Positions 33,120 to 46,093 are shown, counted from the stretch's first letter. The stretch: DNA of 64,000 nt from Kitagawia praeruptora (GCA_037693485.1 CM075350.1:66382001-66446000), one strand, 5' to 3'. Notes: generated by a model not told the origin, from the letters alone. A program made the numbers and translations.

Positions 33120-34406
33120 TGTTGAGTATTGAACACAAAGAAAGAATACAGAGGGGGGTGAATGGATTCTTGAACTTTTCGTGCCTTGAGTCTGTGTAGC
33201 AAACAAGTATTGTGTGTGCAGTGATGTAGATGCGGATAAAGAGCAACACACAACACAATATCACTTTAATCTAATGTATTATTAGATAAAGGTTACTACA
33301 ATCTGTGAATACAAATGATAGTATTCTCAGCTTCGTTTTTCTCAGAGAGATATAGCTTACAGTGTATGAAAAACTTGACTCACGAAAGTTACTAAGTTAT
33401 GAAGTGAGGCTGTGTCCTTATAGAACATGGATACAGCCTACTTACTGCAAATAAGGTAGCTAAACAAATTACTTTCTAGTCTGTCTATCCTTTTTGAGTA
33501 AGTGTCCAAACGGTTACAGATTTGACTTTCCAAAGCCTGTTTAGATCCACTTCTTTAGCTCCTTGTCTCTTCTATATCTCTCCAAGCTTCCTTGTAGGCT
33601 TTCCAGAGCACGTTACAGATTGTGGTCCATAAAGTGCATTGGCTTGTTGCAGGTTTCTGACTTGTACAATTTCTTCAGTATTTTGTCTCCAAGAATGTAT
33701 TCGAGAAGTGACTAAGTAAGTGATTCGAGAACTAGAATTGACTTGAACGATAACTCTGAGTTCTTGAACACTGTTGTCTTGACATATCGAACCACTTCTC
33801 GAATAGCTCTTTTCCATCAGGATTCCTTGAGTTGTCGAATAGAACATTTGACTTATCGAATCCTCGAGATATCGAATAGCTTTCTGAGTCCTTGAGATAT
33901 CGAATGGAACTTTGACTTGTTGACTCTTTGAGAACTCGAATACCATCTTGACTTGTTGACTTCTTAAGTTCTCGAATAGAGTAGTAGACATATCGAATCT
34001 CTGAGATATCAAATGAGATATCGAACAGTGTATTCAGAGATATCGAATAGTGTCTTGAGATATCGAATCCCTGACTTCTCGAATGTTGGACTTCTCGAAT
34101 AGATAAATATACTTCTCGAATTGGTACTTAGGCAAATTCTTCATTTCTTCAAATCCTAACTGTGATTATTTGACAGTCTTTAACTCCTTGCTTGAGGCAT
34201 GAACCTTGGAACTTCTTTCAAGCATTATTCTAGACTCTATTTGTACAATTACACAACTAGGATTTGATGCCTACTACAAGTACAATACAAACAGAAACTC
34301 TACAACTAGAGGTTCCCTCAGTTAAGAGGTCATGTAAGTAATGCAAAGCATTACAAACAATTAGGCTTGTTATTAGATGTGTACAGGCATGCCTCTGTAA
34401 CTAACA
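33120..34406 (-). repeat. 3' LTR of Sirevirus 1
   Basis: The 1,287-bp LTR has a dense cluster (about 33690-34125) of roughly eighteen short TTCTCGAA / ATATCGAAT motifs, many partly palindromic. ORFs of about 146 residues inside are repeat translations present in both LTRs. Confidence 0.93.
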
Positions 34407-34420
34407 ATCTCCCCCAAATT
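34407..34420 (-). other. Polypurine tract of Sirevirus 1
   Basis: The minus strand reads TTTGGGGGAGAT-type purines directly before the 3' LTR. Confidence 0.85.
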
Positions 34421-34528
34421 GTGAGTGAGACCCTTAGTCACAATTTCATGTCTGATAACAAGCCTAACATACATAAGGATAAGACTTTAAAAGTACAGGT
34501 ATGTATATTGATTGATCCTTGTCAATCC

Positions 34529-37500
34529 CTACTTCTTCTTCTTGTCTTCATCACCCTTATCTCTCCTGTGATGTCTTCTCCTCCCATCACTTTTTTCTTT
34601 AGAATCATCATCCTTATTTCTCCTAGGTTGAGCACTCTCTGGAGGTTCACCAGTTGCTATAAAAGATCTGAGAATGTTCAGAGCTTCAATTTCTTCAGCA
34701 TTTCTGGCTCCAACCTTCTTTTGTAGTTGATCAATGATAGCAATGACCAGTCTGTGATTTTGAGAAGTGAGATCATGGGGAATGACCAATTGCTTGATGT
34801 CTTCAATTCTGGTGCCAGACTGATAGATAATTGTCCATGGCTTCTTGATCACTTCTGGTAGCCTTGAAGGTTGGCCATTCCTCAAATCATCAAATAGACT
34901 TTTATTGTTCTCATTCTTCTTCTCAATAAGCTCAAGTATGGCATCTATCTCTGAGTGTTTTAGATCTTGTAGAGTCTTGTATGTTAGATGCCATATCTTT
35001 AATTTGGATATCATCACTATCTCCTTGATCCATAGGTTATTGACTTTCTTAGGAATGACAGTGATGTAGTCAATCTGCTTCTTCAACTCCCTCAGATAGA
35101 ACTGAGTGTCACCAACCTGTTCCCTTGTGGCTTTCAGAAACTCCAAGAAGGCTTTATCATGATAAACATTTGAGTTAGCAACTTCTTGTAGCTTGGCCTC
35201 AGTAACAACTTTAACTTCTACAGGCTTGGCACTCTCAGGTATGGAGGATGGAAGTTTGTCAGAAGGCATACTCCCTGCAACCACTTTGGTAGTTATGGAT
35301 TGCTTTTGACCACCAGGAGTAGTAATGTGCACAGTTGGTAGAGTAACCACTGGCAGTAAGGTAGGAGGCTCATCAACTTTGGATTTGCCTTTGCCTGGCA
35401 CATTGGTTGTAGATTGTGCTCTGTGATGACCTCCCTCATTTATCTCTATGCCCTTCTCCTTAGGTTTCTCCCCCTTTGGATTTGAGTTCCTGGACCTTTT
35501 CTCCCCCTTAGGCTTGTTGTCAGGCACAGAGGCTGTAGAAATCACCTGTGGGTTGAAAGATTCTTCAGGTAGAGGGAGACCCATGTGCTTCATCATTGCA
35601 GCCAACATGGATTGCTGATGCAGAAGGACATTAGCTGTGGTGGTTGCTTGAGTGTCCAACTGATCATGGAGAAGTGCAACCTTGTCTGTAAGGTGAGCAT
35701 TTGACTTAGTGAGAGTAGCCACCTCCTTTTCAAGAGTGTTCACCTTAGTGAATAGCTCATTGGCCTTGAAACAAGATAAAGATTGATCCTGCAGCCTCTT
35801 CACTTCATATTTAGACAGTTCATGCACAGGGACTTCAGTCACTAGCCTATCTCCATAAAGATTCTTGAACATTGTCCTCAACATGGCATTTGCCTCTGTA
35901 GTCTGGTCAGATAGATTTTGAAATCTGCTTCCTAGGCCTGTGACTGTATCTTTGAGGAGGGCTAGGCCATTGTCCATCTTTGTGTAGGTGGTGTTGCAGT
36001 GTTTGAGATCTTTGACCACACCATCCAGTTGAGGAAATTTAGCATCAAAGGCCTTCTTGACTTCTGCTACTGAAGTGGCTGTCTTGTCACACACCCTGTT
36101 GACTTCAGTTTTGACTCCCTTCCCAAGGTAGTGTGCAGCCTTGAGGAAACCCTTGTAGGAATCATTGACAGCTTCATACACTTCACTAGGAGACAGGGAT
36201 TTTGCATTGGAGCCCAGTGAAGTGATGTATTCCTCTCTAAGATATTGAAGTGCTTCACTGAGAGTTACATCATTCTTTCCTTGCAGCTAGGCATCTACAT
36301 TGCCATCTCTCTCAGCATCATCAATAATCTTGGCCTTCTGCATCTCCACATCATCCCTATGGCATAGTAGGATGGCCTCATAGTCTGGATTAGGAATATT
36401 GGAGGTGACAAGGTTCTGAGCTATCTTTACAAACTCAGGAATCTGATCCACAATTAAGCTTTGGAGTGCTTCAACCGTCAATGTTTGTGGAACAGACCCT
36501 GATCCTGAAGCACTGTCATGTTGCACAGGCTTCAGCCATTGTGACATAAAGTCAGAGCTAGAGCTAGGCAAGCTAGACTCCTCAGTTACAGATGCAACTT
36601 CTGTAACCGGATGGATTGACTCTACTACTGGTGTCTCCACAGGAGTGGGATGAGTTACACCAGCAGTTGACACAGGCACAGAGTCTCTAGTAAAAACTAG
36701 TGAAACCTCTATGTTTGTGATGGTGTCATCAGGAGATGCCCCAGCATGCATTCCCTCACCATCTAAATGTGGGTCCTGGGTGGTGAGCAAAGTGTCATGC
36801 ACTAAGTCACTTGAAATTATTGGCTCATCAAGCGAAAAGAATTCTTGATGATCAATGCCTTGCATCTCAGTTGCCTGAGTTGCAGGTTCCAAAGAAATTT
36901 CAGTGTTAGATTCTGGAAGAGAAGTGTGTTTTATAGTAGATTTTGGCAACTCCCCCTGAGAGATAGAGGGAGTTTCAAGTGTGATGTGCTCTCCACTCAG
37001 TGTAGTGCCAGCCTTATCACTCCCATGTGCTGACTCTGTACAAGAAGGTGCATTGGGGAGGATGCTTGATTCTATAGGTGCACCCTGTTGAGAGGATACA
37101 CCTAGTGAGCTGTGTGCCCCTGATTTTACAACTTCAGCCATTTGTGTGACTGAAGAGGTGGTCTTAGTTTTCTTCTTCTTTGGCTTTTGTAAGGGTGACT
37201 CAGGTTCCTCAATTTCTAGCCCTAGTTCCACAGCCAATGCTGCTTCAGATAATATATTCAGTGGTGTAGACATTACTTCCTTTCTCTTCTTTTTACTAAC
37301 ATCACCCTTTTGAGAGAATGATGCAGTTGGCTCAGTGTGTGGTAGAGTGTTTGGTTGAGAGGGTTGGTTAGCAGGCCCTGGGTTAGCATTTTGTTCTACT
37401 TGCTTGGGCTGTGCTAACTTAGATTTTGCATCAAATGTTGGCATGTTGTGGGGATAAGTTCTAAACAAACTCTCCATATGGGGAGTTATGTTTAGTCTTA

Positions 37501-38248
37501 CATCCACATCATTCCTAGTCTCCAAATTACCAAAAATGAGTTTGGTCATGGACTTAGGATAGCCTATTCTATTTTTATCAATCCCAGGCAATTCAATCAA
37601 TGAAGCATTCTTAAAATTAAGTACAGATTGAATAAAGCGAGGGAAGAAAATATCAGTACCTCTCTTGGTTGTGTTCTTACCAAGTCTTCCATATAGTTCT
37701 TGGAGGATGATTTGGCCAACATCTATCTTCTTTCCATAGGCCAATGCATAGCCAATTTGCTGCACAGGTGCACTGATTTGATCAAAGCTTGATTTCCTGG
37801 CAGTGAAGACTTGAAGAAGAGTTGCAAACATATAGCTCCACTCCTTTCTCAGATTCTTTCTGTTTAGCTTTCCAAGATTGATCCCATCTGAGTAGTTGAT
37901 GAACTCAAAGAATTCCTCTAACCCTGCATTAGTGGCCAGTCTGTCAAATGACTCTTGTTGTAGGCCCAGTGCTTGATTCATGTCTGTAGGAGTGATAGTG
38001 ATTTCCTTATCTTGAATCTTGCAGTAGATGATGTATGAGGTGATTGCGTTTTCCAGGGGTACAACCTCCACAATAGCAGTACCCCAAAACTGTTCCAGGA
38101 TATCTAGATACAGAGTTGGGTTGGCAGAGAGTGCATCCTTGATGTATGACTCAGCCATCCATTTCACAAAGCACTTGAAATTGGCATTGGGTGCTTCAAC
38201 ATCACTAGTGAGAGCGATGAAGTTGGTGTTGAACTTTACTGTTGCCAT
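34529..38248 (-). pseudogene. Giant Sirevirus additional ORF (aORF), about 1,240 codons, one internal stop
   Basis: From ATG 38248 the frame is open for 653 codons, meets one TAG at 36287-36289, and continues in the same frame to 34529. The first 250 residues form a conserved-looking globular region (LEQFWGTA at residues 52-59, FFPRFIQSVLNF at 201-212). Related proteins are found in the extra ORFs of Asteraceae-type Sireviruses, as far as I recall. Next comes a long Ser/Thr/Pro-rich segment, then (after the stop) heptad-like helical stretches suggesting coiled coil, and a basic, lysine-rich C-terminus. No signal peptide or strong membrane segment is visible, so an envelope role is not supported. 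It is in a different frame from pol and about 850 bp away. Function is unknown. Confidence 0.85.
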
Positions 38249-39095
38249 TTGTGTAGAAGGGAGAGAGAAAGGAAATTGAAGGTTGAAGAAGAAATTTAGC
38301 TTATTGCAGTTAGGGTTTCAGAGGTTTTGGGAGTTTAGGTACTTGAGAAATTGAATGAAATGAATCGAATAGATGTGAAATTGTATAAGTATGAAGTACT
38401 TGAATTGTCGATTAGATGAAAGTTTGTATCGACAAGTCAGGCATTCGAGAAGTAGAAAACAACTATTCGAGAAGTCAAGAAAGGCTTAATCGATGACTCA
38501 AGCAGATAGAAACTCACAGCTGGCGGTTATCTAACTCAGAAATAATTCTAAATTAAATAAAATGTGTTTTTATGAGTGAATTAAACTTTTAGACAAGAGT
38601 CCAAAATCGGTTAAAATTCAGCGAGAATTCAGCCTTTTCAAATGATTCGAGAACTCAAATATAGTGTTCGAGAACTCAATCATTCGAGAACTCAGTTACT
38701 ATATTCGAGAAGTCAAGAATACCTCTATTCGATATCTCAGAAAGACTCTATTCGAGAACTCAAGAGTACTCTAATGAGACTTGTTAGAGATGTCGAATAG
38801 TGAATCATTCGAGAAGTCTGACTTATCGAACTATACCCATCACTCATAAAAATTTGATTTTCACTATCTTTTAAAATTTACCAGACATATTCATTGAAGA
38901 ATATCCTAGCAAATTAAATAGTGATTTTCTCAAAATTTCATAGAAATTTTAAGTTAATAAAAATATGATTTTCAACATATGCAACAGATTTGAAATATTT
39001 ATAAATCATATTTCAGCCAACACTCACTCCAAAAATATTGAGAATTTAGATAAAGTAAGTGTTTACTGCTGCAACAATCTAGATGCGGTATTCAC
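38249..39095 (-). promoter_or_regulatory. Spacer between pol and aORF, rich in TTCGAGAA-type motifs
   Basis: About a dozen ATTCGAGAAGT / ATTCGAGAACT / ATTCGATATCT motifs lie between 38340 and 38830. They are the same family as the LTR cluster but mostly in the opposite orientation. Position directly upstream of the aORF suggests a second promoter or enhancer; that is inference. Confidence 0.4.
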
Positions 39096-40568
39096 TTAGC
39101 CAGAATCTGAAGAATTCAGCATTCCAATCTCACTTACCAACCTTGTGAAGGTGGCTTCATCTAATGGCTTAGTGAATATATCAGCTAGTTGTTTATCTGT
39201 AGAGACATAATGCAACTCAATGGTTCCATTAGTTGCATGTTCTCTTATGAAATGATATTTGATGTCAATGTGCTTTGTTCTAGAATGATTGACAGGATTG
39301 GCAACTATAGAGATTGCACTTGTGTTGTCACACATGATTGGAATTCTTTCCAACACAAGTCCATAATCTCTAAGTTGATTTATAATCCAAAGCACTTGAG
39401 CACAGCAACTTCCAGCAGCTATGTATTCAGCCTCAGCTGTAGAAGTTCACATAGATTGTTGCTTCTTGCTATACCAAGAAACTAACCTTTGTCCAAGAAA
39501 CTGGCAGCTTCCTGAGGTGCTTTTCCTATCCACTCTGCATCCAGCATAATCAGCATCAGAATAACCAACCAGATTGAACCCTGTGTCCTTAGGATACCAT
39601 AAGCCCAAGTTTGGAGTGCCCTTCAGATATCTAAAGATCCTTTTTATTGCAATTAAATATGATTCCTTTGGATTTGATTGAAATCTAGCATATAGACATG
39701 TAGCAAACATGATGTCTGGCCTACTTGCAGTGAGGTAGAGTAGAGAACCAACCATGCCTCTGTAGACTGAGATATCTACTTTCTTGCCTTTAGCATCTTC
39801 ATCCAACTTAGTTGCAGTGGCCATGGGTGTCTTTGCAGGTGAGCAGTCTTCCAAGTCAAACTTCTTCAATAGATCCTTGATGTATTTGGTCTGACTGATA
39901 AAGATACCATCCTTCCTTTGATTGACTTGCAACCCAAGAAAGAATGTCAACTCTCCCATCATACTCATCTCAAATCTGCTCTGCATGAGTTTGGAAAATT
40001 TCTCACATAGCTTCTCATTTGTAGACCCAAAAATGATATCATCCACATAAATTTGGACTAGGATAATATCATCACCATGCTTCTTGTAAAACAATGTCTT
40101 GTCCAATGTGCCTCTATTGAATTGATTTTCAAGAAGAAATTGTGATAAAGTATCATACCATGCTCTTGGAGCTTGCTTAAGTCCATACAGTGCCTTAAGC
40201 AATCTGTAGACAAATTCTGGGAAATGTGGATCCTCAAAGCCAGGTGGTTGTTGCACATAAACCTCTTCTTCCAACTCTCCATTTAGAAATGCACTCTTGA
40301 CATCCATTTGATAAACTTTAAAGTTTGAACGAGCAGCAAATGCCAAGAATATTCTGATGGCTTCCAATCTAGCAACAGGGGCAAATGTCTCATCATAATC
40401 AATGCCTTCCTGTTGAGAGTATCCTTTTGCAACCAGCCTTGCTTTGTTTCTTATTATTACACCATCTTCATCCATCTTATTCTTCAGAACCCATTTTGTT
40501 CCAACAATGGTTCTATTCTTTGGTGCAGGCACAAGTTCCCATACTTTGTTCCTTTCAAATTGATTCAA
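39096..40568 (-). pseudogene. Sirevirus 1 reverse transcriptase and RNase H
   Basis: The RT starts after a TAA at 40572 that interrupts the frame joining it to integrase. Motifs include KARLVAKGYSQQEGIDY, VKSAFLNGELEEEVYV, the active-site YVDD (40038-40049) and GMVGSLLYLTASRPDI. The RNase H part has NLVGYSDADYAGCR, then an in-frame TGA near 39447, then the end with SRTKHIDIKYHFIREH and DIFTKPL. It would copy element RNA into DNA and remove the RNA strand. The stop inside RNase H and the stop before RT make it non-functional. Confidence 0.92.
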
Positions 40569-42230
40569 CTCTTCTTACATAGCAATAATCCAATCTGGAT
40601 CCAACAGTGCATCATCAAGTTTCTTAGGCTCAACTTCTGATAGAAAACATCCATAGAGGAACTCATTTTGAGTTGCTCTCCTAGTCCTTACTCCTGCATT
40701 AGGATCTCCAATGATTTGCTCTGCAGTGTGTGATCTATCCCATTTCCTCGAGTGTTCAGCCTGATTTCTCATTCTTGATGTTGCTTCATGATCCACATCA
40801 TGGTCATCATCATTTCCTCCCCCTGTGAAGTTGCCATTACTCACAGGTGTGTCTTGGATGCTTGTTTCTCCACTATCGATTGGCACAAATTCTTCTCTTG
40901 TATCATTATTCGCTTGAGTTTGTTGAACTTGAGTTTCAACTCCAGTTTCAATCTCTTCATCAGAATCATCTAGATTATCAAACCTCAATGGATCTTTGTC
41001 TTCATCATTGGCTTCTTCTAGTCCAGGTAGTTTGCTGTCATCAAATGTTACATCTGTGTTTTCCATAACTTTCTTTTGACTGATGACATAAACCTTGTAT
41101 GCAATTCTTTCCATAGAATAGCCAAGAAAAATTCCTTCAAATGCTTTTGCATCAAATTTTCCAACATATTCAGAGTTATCCTTTAGTACAAAGCATTTGC
41201 TTCCAAAAGTATGAACATACTTTAGAGTAGGCTTCTTTCCAGTCATCAAGTTTTAAGGTGTCTTTCCAGTGTTTTTGTTGATGAGGGTTCTGTTCTGAAT
41301 GTAGCATGCAGTACTCACAGCCTCAGCCCAAAAACATGTAGGCATTTTTGAATCAAGTAACATTGTTCTAGCAGCCTCAATTAGAGTTCTATTCTTTCTC
41401 TCAACAACTCCATTTTGTTGTGGAGTCCTTGGAGCTGAGAATTGCTGAGAAATACCATTCTCTTTATAGAATGCTTCGAGTATGGCATTTCTGAACTCTG
41501 TTCCATTATCACTTCTCAGTGCAATCACACTTGCATTGTTTGCCTTTGCTTCCTTGTCAATTTTCTTTATATGCTCAATAATTACTTGTGGAGCCTCATC
41601 TTTTGATGCCAGAAATTCCACCCATGTATACCTTGAAAAATCATCAACCATTACCAGGGCATACTTATTTCTTCCAAGTGACATAATGTTGACAGGCCCA
41701 AACAAATCCATATGAATGAGTTGTAATGGCTTGGTTATTGATGTCACTGTCTTTGACTTGTGGCTTGATCTTTTCATTTTTCCTTTTTGACAAGCCTCAC
41801 ACACTCCTTCTTGGCAGAATTCAAGTGTGGGCATGCCTCTCACTAACTCTCTTTTGACTAGAGAATTAATGGCCTTGAAGTTCAGGTGTGATACTTTCTT
41901 GTGCCACAGCCAACAATCTTCATTTGATGCTTTTGAGTAAAAGCAACAAATTTTGTCCTTGTTTGCAGAGTCCATATTGGCTACAAATAGGCTTCCCTTC
42001 CTCACTCCAGATAGAGCAAAATCACCAGTCTTTTTGTGGGTGATCAAACATTCATCTTTGTCAAAATTCACTTTGAATCCTCTATCAGTAAACTGACCAA
42101 CACTTAGCAGATTATGCTTGAGCCCCTTGGGCCAGCCTTTTCCTCATACTGTGATAGCAGGGCCATATCACCAGTCATATGATTTGAGCATCCACTGTCC
42201 AAAATCCACATGACCTTCTTTTCACTTTCT
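40569..42230 (-). pseudogene. Sirevirus 1 protease remnant and integrase
   Basis: The protease active-site region (DSGCSNHM, about 42173-42199) is present, but roughly 45-50 residues between it and the integrase side are deleted near 42130. The integrase has the zinc-binding HHCC region (LWHKKVSHLNF ... CEACQKGK) and the D,D,E core (HMDLFGP, LRSDNGTEF, NGVVERKNRTLIEAA). A TAA near 41250 splits it before MTGKKPTLKYVHTFGSKC. An acidic linker leads to RT. Its job would be insertion of element DNA into the chromosome. Confidence 0.9.
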
Positions 42231-44760
42231 TTGCCCTGCAACCACAAAGGTATTACTTTTCCTTTGGTACCTAAACAAGTTTGGGTCCATGTGACTTAGA
42301 GACAGTTTTATCATAAACAACATGCTTATCAACTTTCTTAGTGTTAGTCTTCTTGTCACTGTTGGAAGTCTTAGAACCTGAAGTTTCAGACTTAGGTGAC
42401 AGAGGTACCTTCCTAGCTTTAGGAGGACTTGAAGACTTTGACCTTGTGTAGTGTGTGTGAGAATTGTGACTGATACAACCATCAATGAATTGCCTTCTTA
42501 AATTAAAACAGCTAGTCATAACATTCATATTGCATGGCATACAGTCAAATTTATCACAAAAAGGTGCATTTCTATGACTTAGAGACACAGAGCAATCATA
42601 GAAAGGTTTAGACACACTACCAACAGGTTTCTTGCATGCATGAGTTAAATGATTGGTACTGAAACAGTTCTGACAAGTTTTCCTAGGGGCATTAGGCATT
42701 TAAGCATAGTTGTTATCCTTGTTAATCCCTAACTTGCCATTTCTGTTCTGTTTCTTTTTAGTCACTTTCTTTTCTGATTCACTCTTCCCAGCTGAGACAA
42801 ACTTAACAAACTTCTTAGGTCTTGGCCTATCAACTACTGGTTCCTTGGTCTTTACCTTGACACTCTCACTCTTAGAGGATGCTTGTTGTTCACTAGATTG
42901 TGCCTCATCCTCATCATTCAACATTTGTTTGATGAGTAAGGCATCCTCATCAATTTCAAATGTTGATTCCTTAAAAATTGGATTTTCAGTCTTTCTCAAT
43001 ATGTGAGGCACTTTCTCATGAACAGCTGTGTCCTCTTCAATGACAGCATAGCCTTTCCTCTGTTTGAGAGAGTCATAGTCAAGTCCAATAGCTGCTTTGG
43101 GTTTAGCTTCAATTTTCTCACAGTAGGATTGCACTAGACCAGATGATTTCTTTAAAGTTTTCAGTTTGAATTCATTTTCAGCTAATTCATCCCTAAGAGC
43201 CTTCTCTACTTGACTAGCACATAAAACCTTGTTCTGCAAATATTCAACTTCTTTCTTAAGGTTTTCTACTTGCATAGCAGTTAGCTCAAGTTCCTCATTC
43301 TTTTTGGTTAATATTTCATTTCTAGTAGACAGTTTAGCAATCTCCTCATTAGCAGCAGTCATACTAGTATGAATATTAAACATTTCAATAGATAGTTGTT
43401 CGATCATGCATTTATACTCAGAAACAGACATGTCTATAGTAGTGAGAGATGGTACCTGAGAATCAGATGGAGATGAGTCATCCTTGGAGTTGGCCATCAA
43501 GGCATAATTGTAGAATTCTTGTTCCTCTCCATCACTCTCAGAATCATCCCAACACTTCCCTTCAGCTATGTAGGCCTTACCTTGTGTCTGCTTTTTCAGA
43601 AGGGCGTCATACTTAGCTTCGAGCTCAAGATAATCTCTATCCTTCTTTTTAGGCTTCTTGCATTCACTGGCAAAATGCCCTAGGTCATTGCATCTATAGC
43701 ACCTTACAGATGACCTATCCACATAACTGGTTTTGAATTTATTTCTGTTTGGTTTCACAGGTGCCTTGTTCTTGTTGACTGAATGGTTTTGAGGTTTGGG
43801 TTTGAAGGGTTGATTTCTTTTAAATCTGATGTTTGGAAATTTTCTGGCCATGAAAGCATATGAAGTATTTTCCATCCCATCAAGTTCTTCCAGAGTGTAA
43901 AACTCTTCTTCTTCTTCCTCCTTTTCCTAAACAGGTTCACTCACCCCAACTTCAGTTTCTTCATCATCTGCTACCTCCTCTATCCTTAGCTGGCTTGTAG
44001 ATGCTTCTAGGTCCAGAATAGATTTGTTGACAATCAAGGCACATGATGTGTTTATCATTCTACCCTGGTTGGCTTGGATAGCCCTTTTCTGAAGCAACTC
44101 AAGTTCATGAGTCTTTAGGACTCCATAGAGCACATCATAGGTGACTTTGTTCAAATCTCTCTCCCTTAGAGAAATGACTCTTTTCTCTAGATGATTTGGT
44201 GAAGATAACAGAAATTTCATATTTAACTCCTTGGTGCTGTAAACCTTGCCATTCATCTACAACTCAGTAACTAGCTTGTGAAACCTTTCAAACATTTCAG
44301 TGATGCTTTCCTTGGGCTGTGCCATGAAAGCTTCATACTGTGTGACCAGTATCTGTTTCTTGTTTTCCTTAACCTCGTCAGTCCCTTCACACAACACCTC
44401 AATGTGATCCCACATCTCTTTGGAAGACGTACATGATGCAATGTTCGTAAACATTGACATGTCCATGGAATCAATGATAAGCAGCATGAGGTGGCTGTCA
44501 AGAGCAACCTTCTCCCTTTCTGATTCTGTCCATTTTGATGGATCCTTGGCCTCATAAGATCTTGGGATAGTTGTGGTTCCAACAGTCTTTTCTGGTATCT
44601 CTTTTTGTGGAACAAAAGGACCATTCTTGAGAATCTCAGGATACAAGGGATGAGAGGCTTTAATGAACAACATCATCTTTATCTTCCAGAGGTTGAAGTT
44701 TTCTTTGTCAAACTTAGGGACCTTCACCGTTCCTGTAGTCTTTGGTGTATTCGAACTCAT
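42231..44760 (-). pseudogene. Sirevirus 1 gag with zinc knuckle, several stops
   Basis: ATG at 44760 follows the PBS by about 50 bp. The frame carries the gag fold (NFNLWKIKMMLFI, SSKEMWDHIEVLCEGT), a long coiled-coil-like helical part, and a CCHC knuckle CYRCNDLGHFASEC at 43701-43660. A second Cys/His-rich block starts at 42680. In-frame stops occur at 44257-44259, 43927-43929 and 42700-42702, all within one frame, and a further stop plus frameshift lies near 42268 where the frame should pass to protease. The stops look like point changes rather than indels. Confidence 0.9.
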
Positions 44761-44802
44761 GATCGTTTTTCTGTTTTTGAATAAACAGCCCTCTCTGATA
44801 CC

Positions 44803-44813
44803 ACTTGTTGAGT
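44803..44813 (-). other. Primer-binding site of Sirevirus 1
   Basis: The minus strand reads TGGTATCAGAG two bases after the 5' LTR end, the initiator-Met tRNA site. Confidence 0.88.
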
Positions 44814-44815
44814 AT

Positions 44816-46093
44816 TGAACACAAAGAAAGAATACAGAGGGGGGGTGAATGGATTCTTGAACTTTTCGTGCCTTGAGTCTGTGTAGCAAACAAGTATTGT
44901 GTGTGCAGTGATGTAGATGAGGATAAAGAGCAACACACAACACAATATCACTTTAATCTAATGTATTATTAGATAAAGGTTGCTACAATCTGTGAATACA
45001 AATGATAGTATTCTCAGCTTCGTTTTTCTCAGAGAGATATAGCTTACAGTGTATGAAAAACTTGACTCACGAAAGTTACTAAGTTATGAAGTGAGGCTGT
45101 GTCCTTATAGAACATGGATACAGCCTACTTACTGCAAATAAGGTAGCTAAACAAATTACTTTCTAGTCTGTCTATCCTTTTTGAGTAAGTGTCCAAACGG
45201 TTACAGATTTGACTTTGCAAAGCCTGTTTAGATCCACTTCTTTAGCTCCTTGTCTCTTCTATATCTCTCCAAGCTTCCTTGTAGGCTTTCCAGAGCACGT
45301 TACAGATTGTGGTCCATAAAGTGCATTGGCTTGTTGCAGGTTTCTGACTTGTACAATTTCTTCAGTATTTTGTCTCCAAGAATGTATTCGAGAAGTGACT
45401 AAGTAAGTGATTCGAGAACTAGAATTGACTTGAACGATAACTCTGAGTTCTCGAACACTGTTGTCTTGACATATCGAACCACTTCTCGAATAGCTCTTTT
45501 CCATCAGGATTCCTTGAGTTGTCGAATAGAACATTTGACTTATCGAATCCTCGAGATATCGAATAGCTTTCTGAGTCCTTGAGATATCGAATGGAACTTT
45601 GACTTGTTGACTCTTTGAGAACTTGAATACCATCTTGACTTGTTGACTTCTTGAGTTCTCGAATAGAGTAGTAGACATATCGAATCTCTGAGATATCAAA
45701 TGAGATATCGAACATTGTATTCAGAGATATCGAATAGTGTCTTGAGATATCGAATCCCTGACTTCTCGAATGCTGGACTTCTCGAATAGACAAATATACT
45801 TCTCGAATTGGTACTTAGGCAAATTCTTCATTTCTTCAAATCCTAACTGTGATTATTTGATAGTCTTTAACTCCTTGCTTGAGGCATGAACCTTGGAACT
45901 TCTTTCAAGCATTATTCTAGACTCTATTTGTACAATTACACAACTAGGATTTGATGCCTACTACAAGTACAATACAAACAGAAACTCTACAACTAGAGGT
46001 TCCCTCAGTTAAGAGGTCATGTAAGTAATGCAAAGCATTACAAACAATTAGGCTTGTTATTAGATGTGTACAGGCATGCCTCTGTAACTAACA
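44816..46093 (-). repeat. 5' LTR of Sirevirus 1
   Basis: The 1,278-bp partner of the 3' LTR has the same motif cluster at about 45380-45815. It should hold the element promoter on the minus strand. Confidence 0.93.

Larger units (their letters stand above)
33120..46093 (-). mobile_element. Copia Sirevirus (SIRE/Maximus-type) with additional ORF, 12.97 kb
   Basis: The LTRs at 44816-46093 (5') and 33120-34406 (3') start TGTTAGTTAC and end CTCAACA on the minus strand. GTACC flanks both sides (33115-33119, 46094-46098). The order is PBS, gag, protease, integrase, RT, RNase H, spacer, one very long extra ORF, polypurine tract. Gag and integrase style and the extra ORF after pol are Sirevirus traits. 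I count about eleven differences between the LTRs (near 99% identity), so insertion is recent, yet gag-pol has many stops. Confidence 0.95.

Noticed and set aside
33572..34012. A 146-residue ORF repeated at 45259-45699
   Set aside because: It lies in the motif cluster of both Sirevirus 1 LTRs and has the composition of the repeated CGAAT motifs.
36287..36289. Readthrough signal at the aORF stop, as reported for SIRE1
   Set aside because: The bases after TAG are CTGCAA and do not match the CARYYA readthrough context; a point mutation is simpler.
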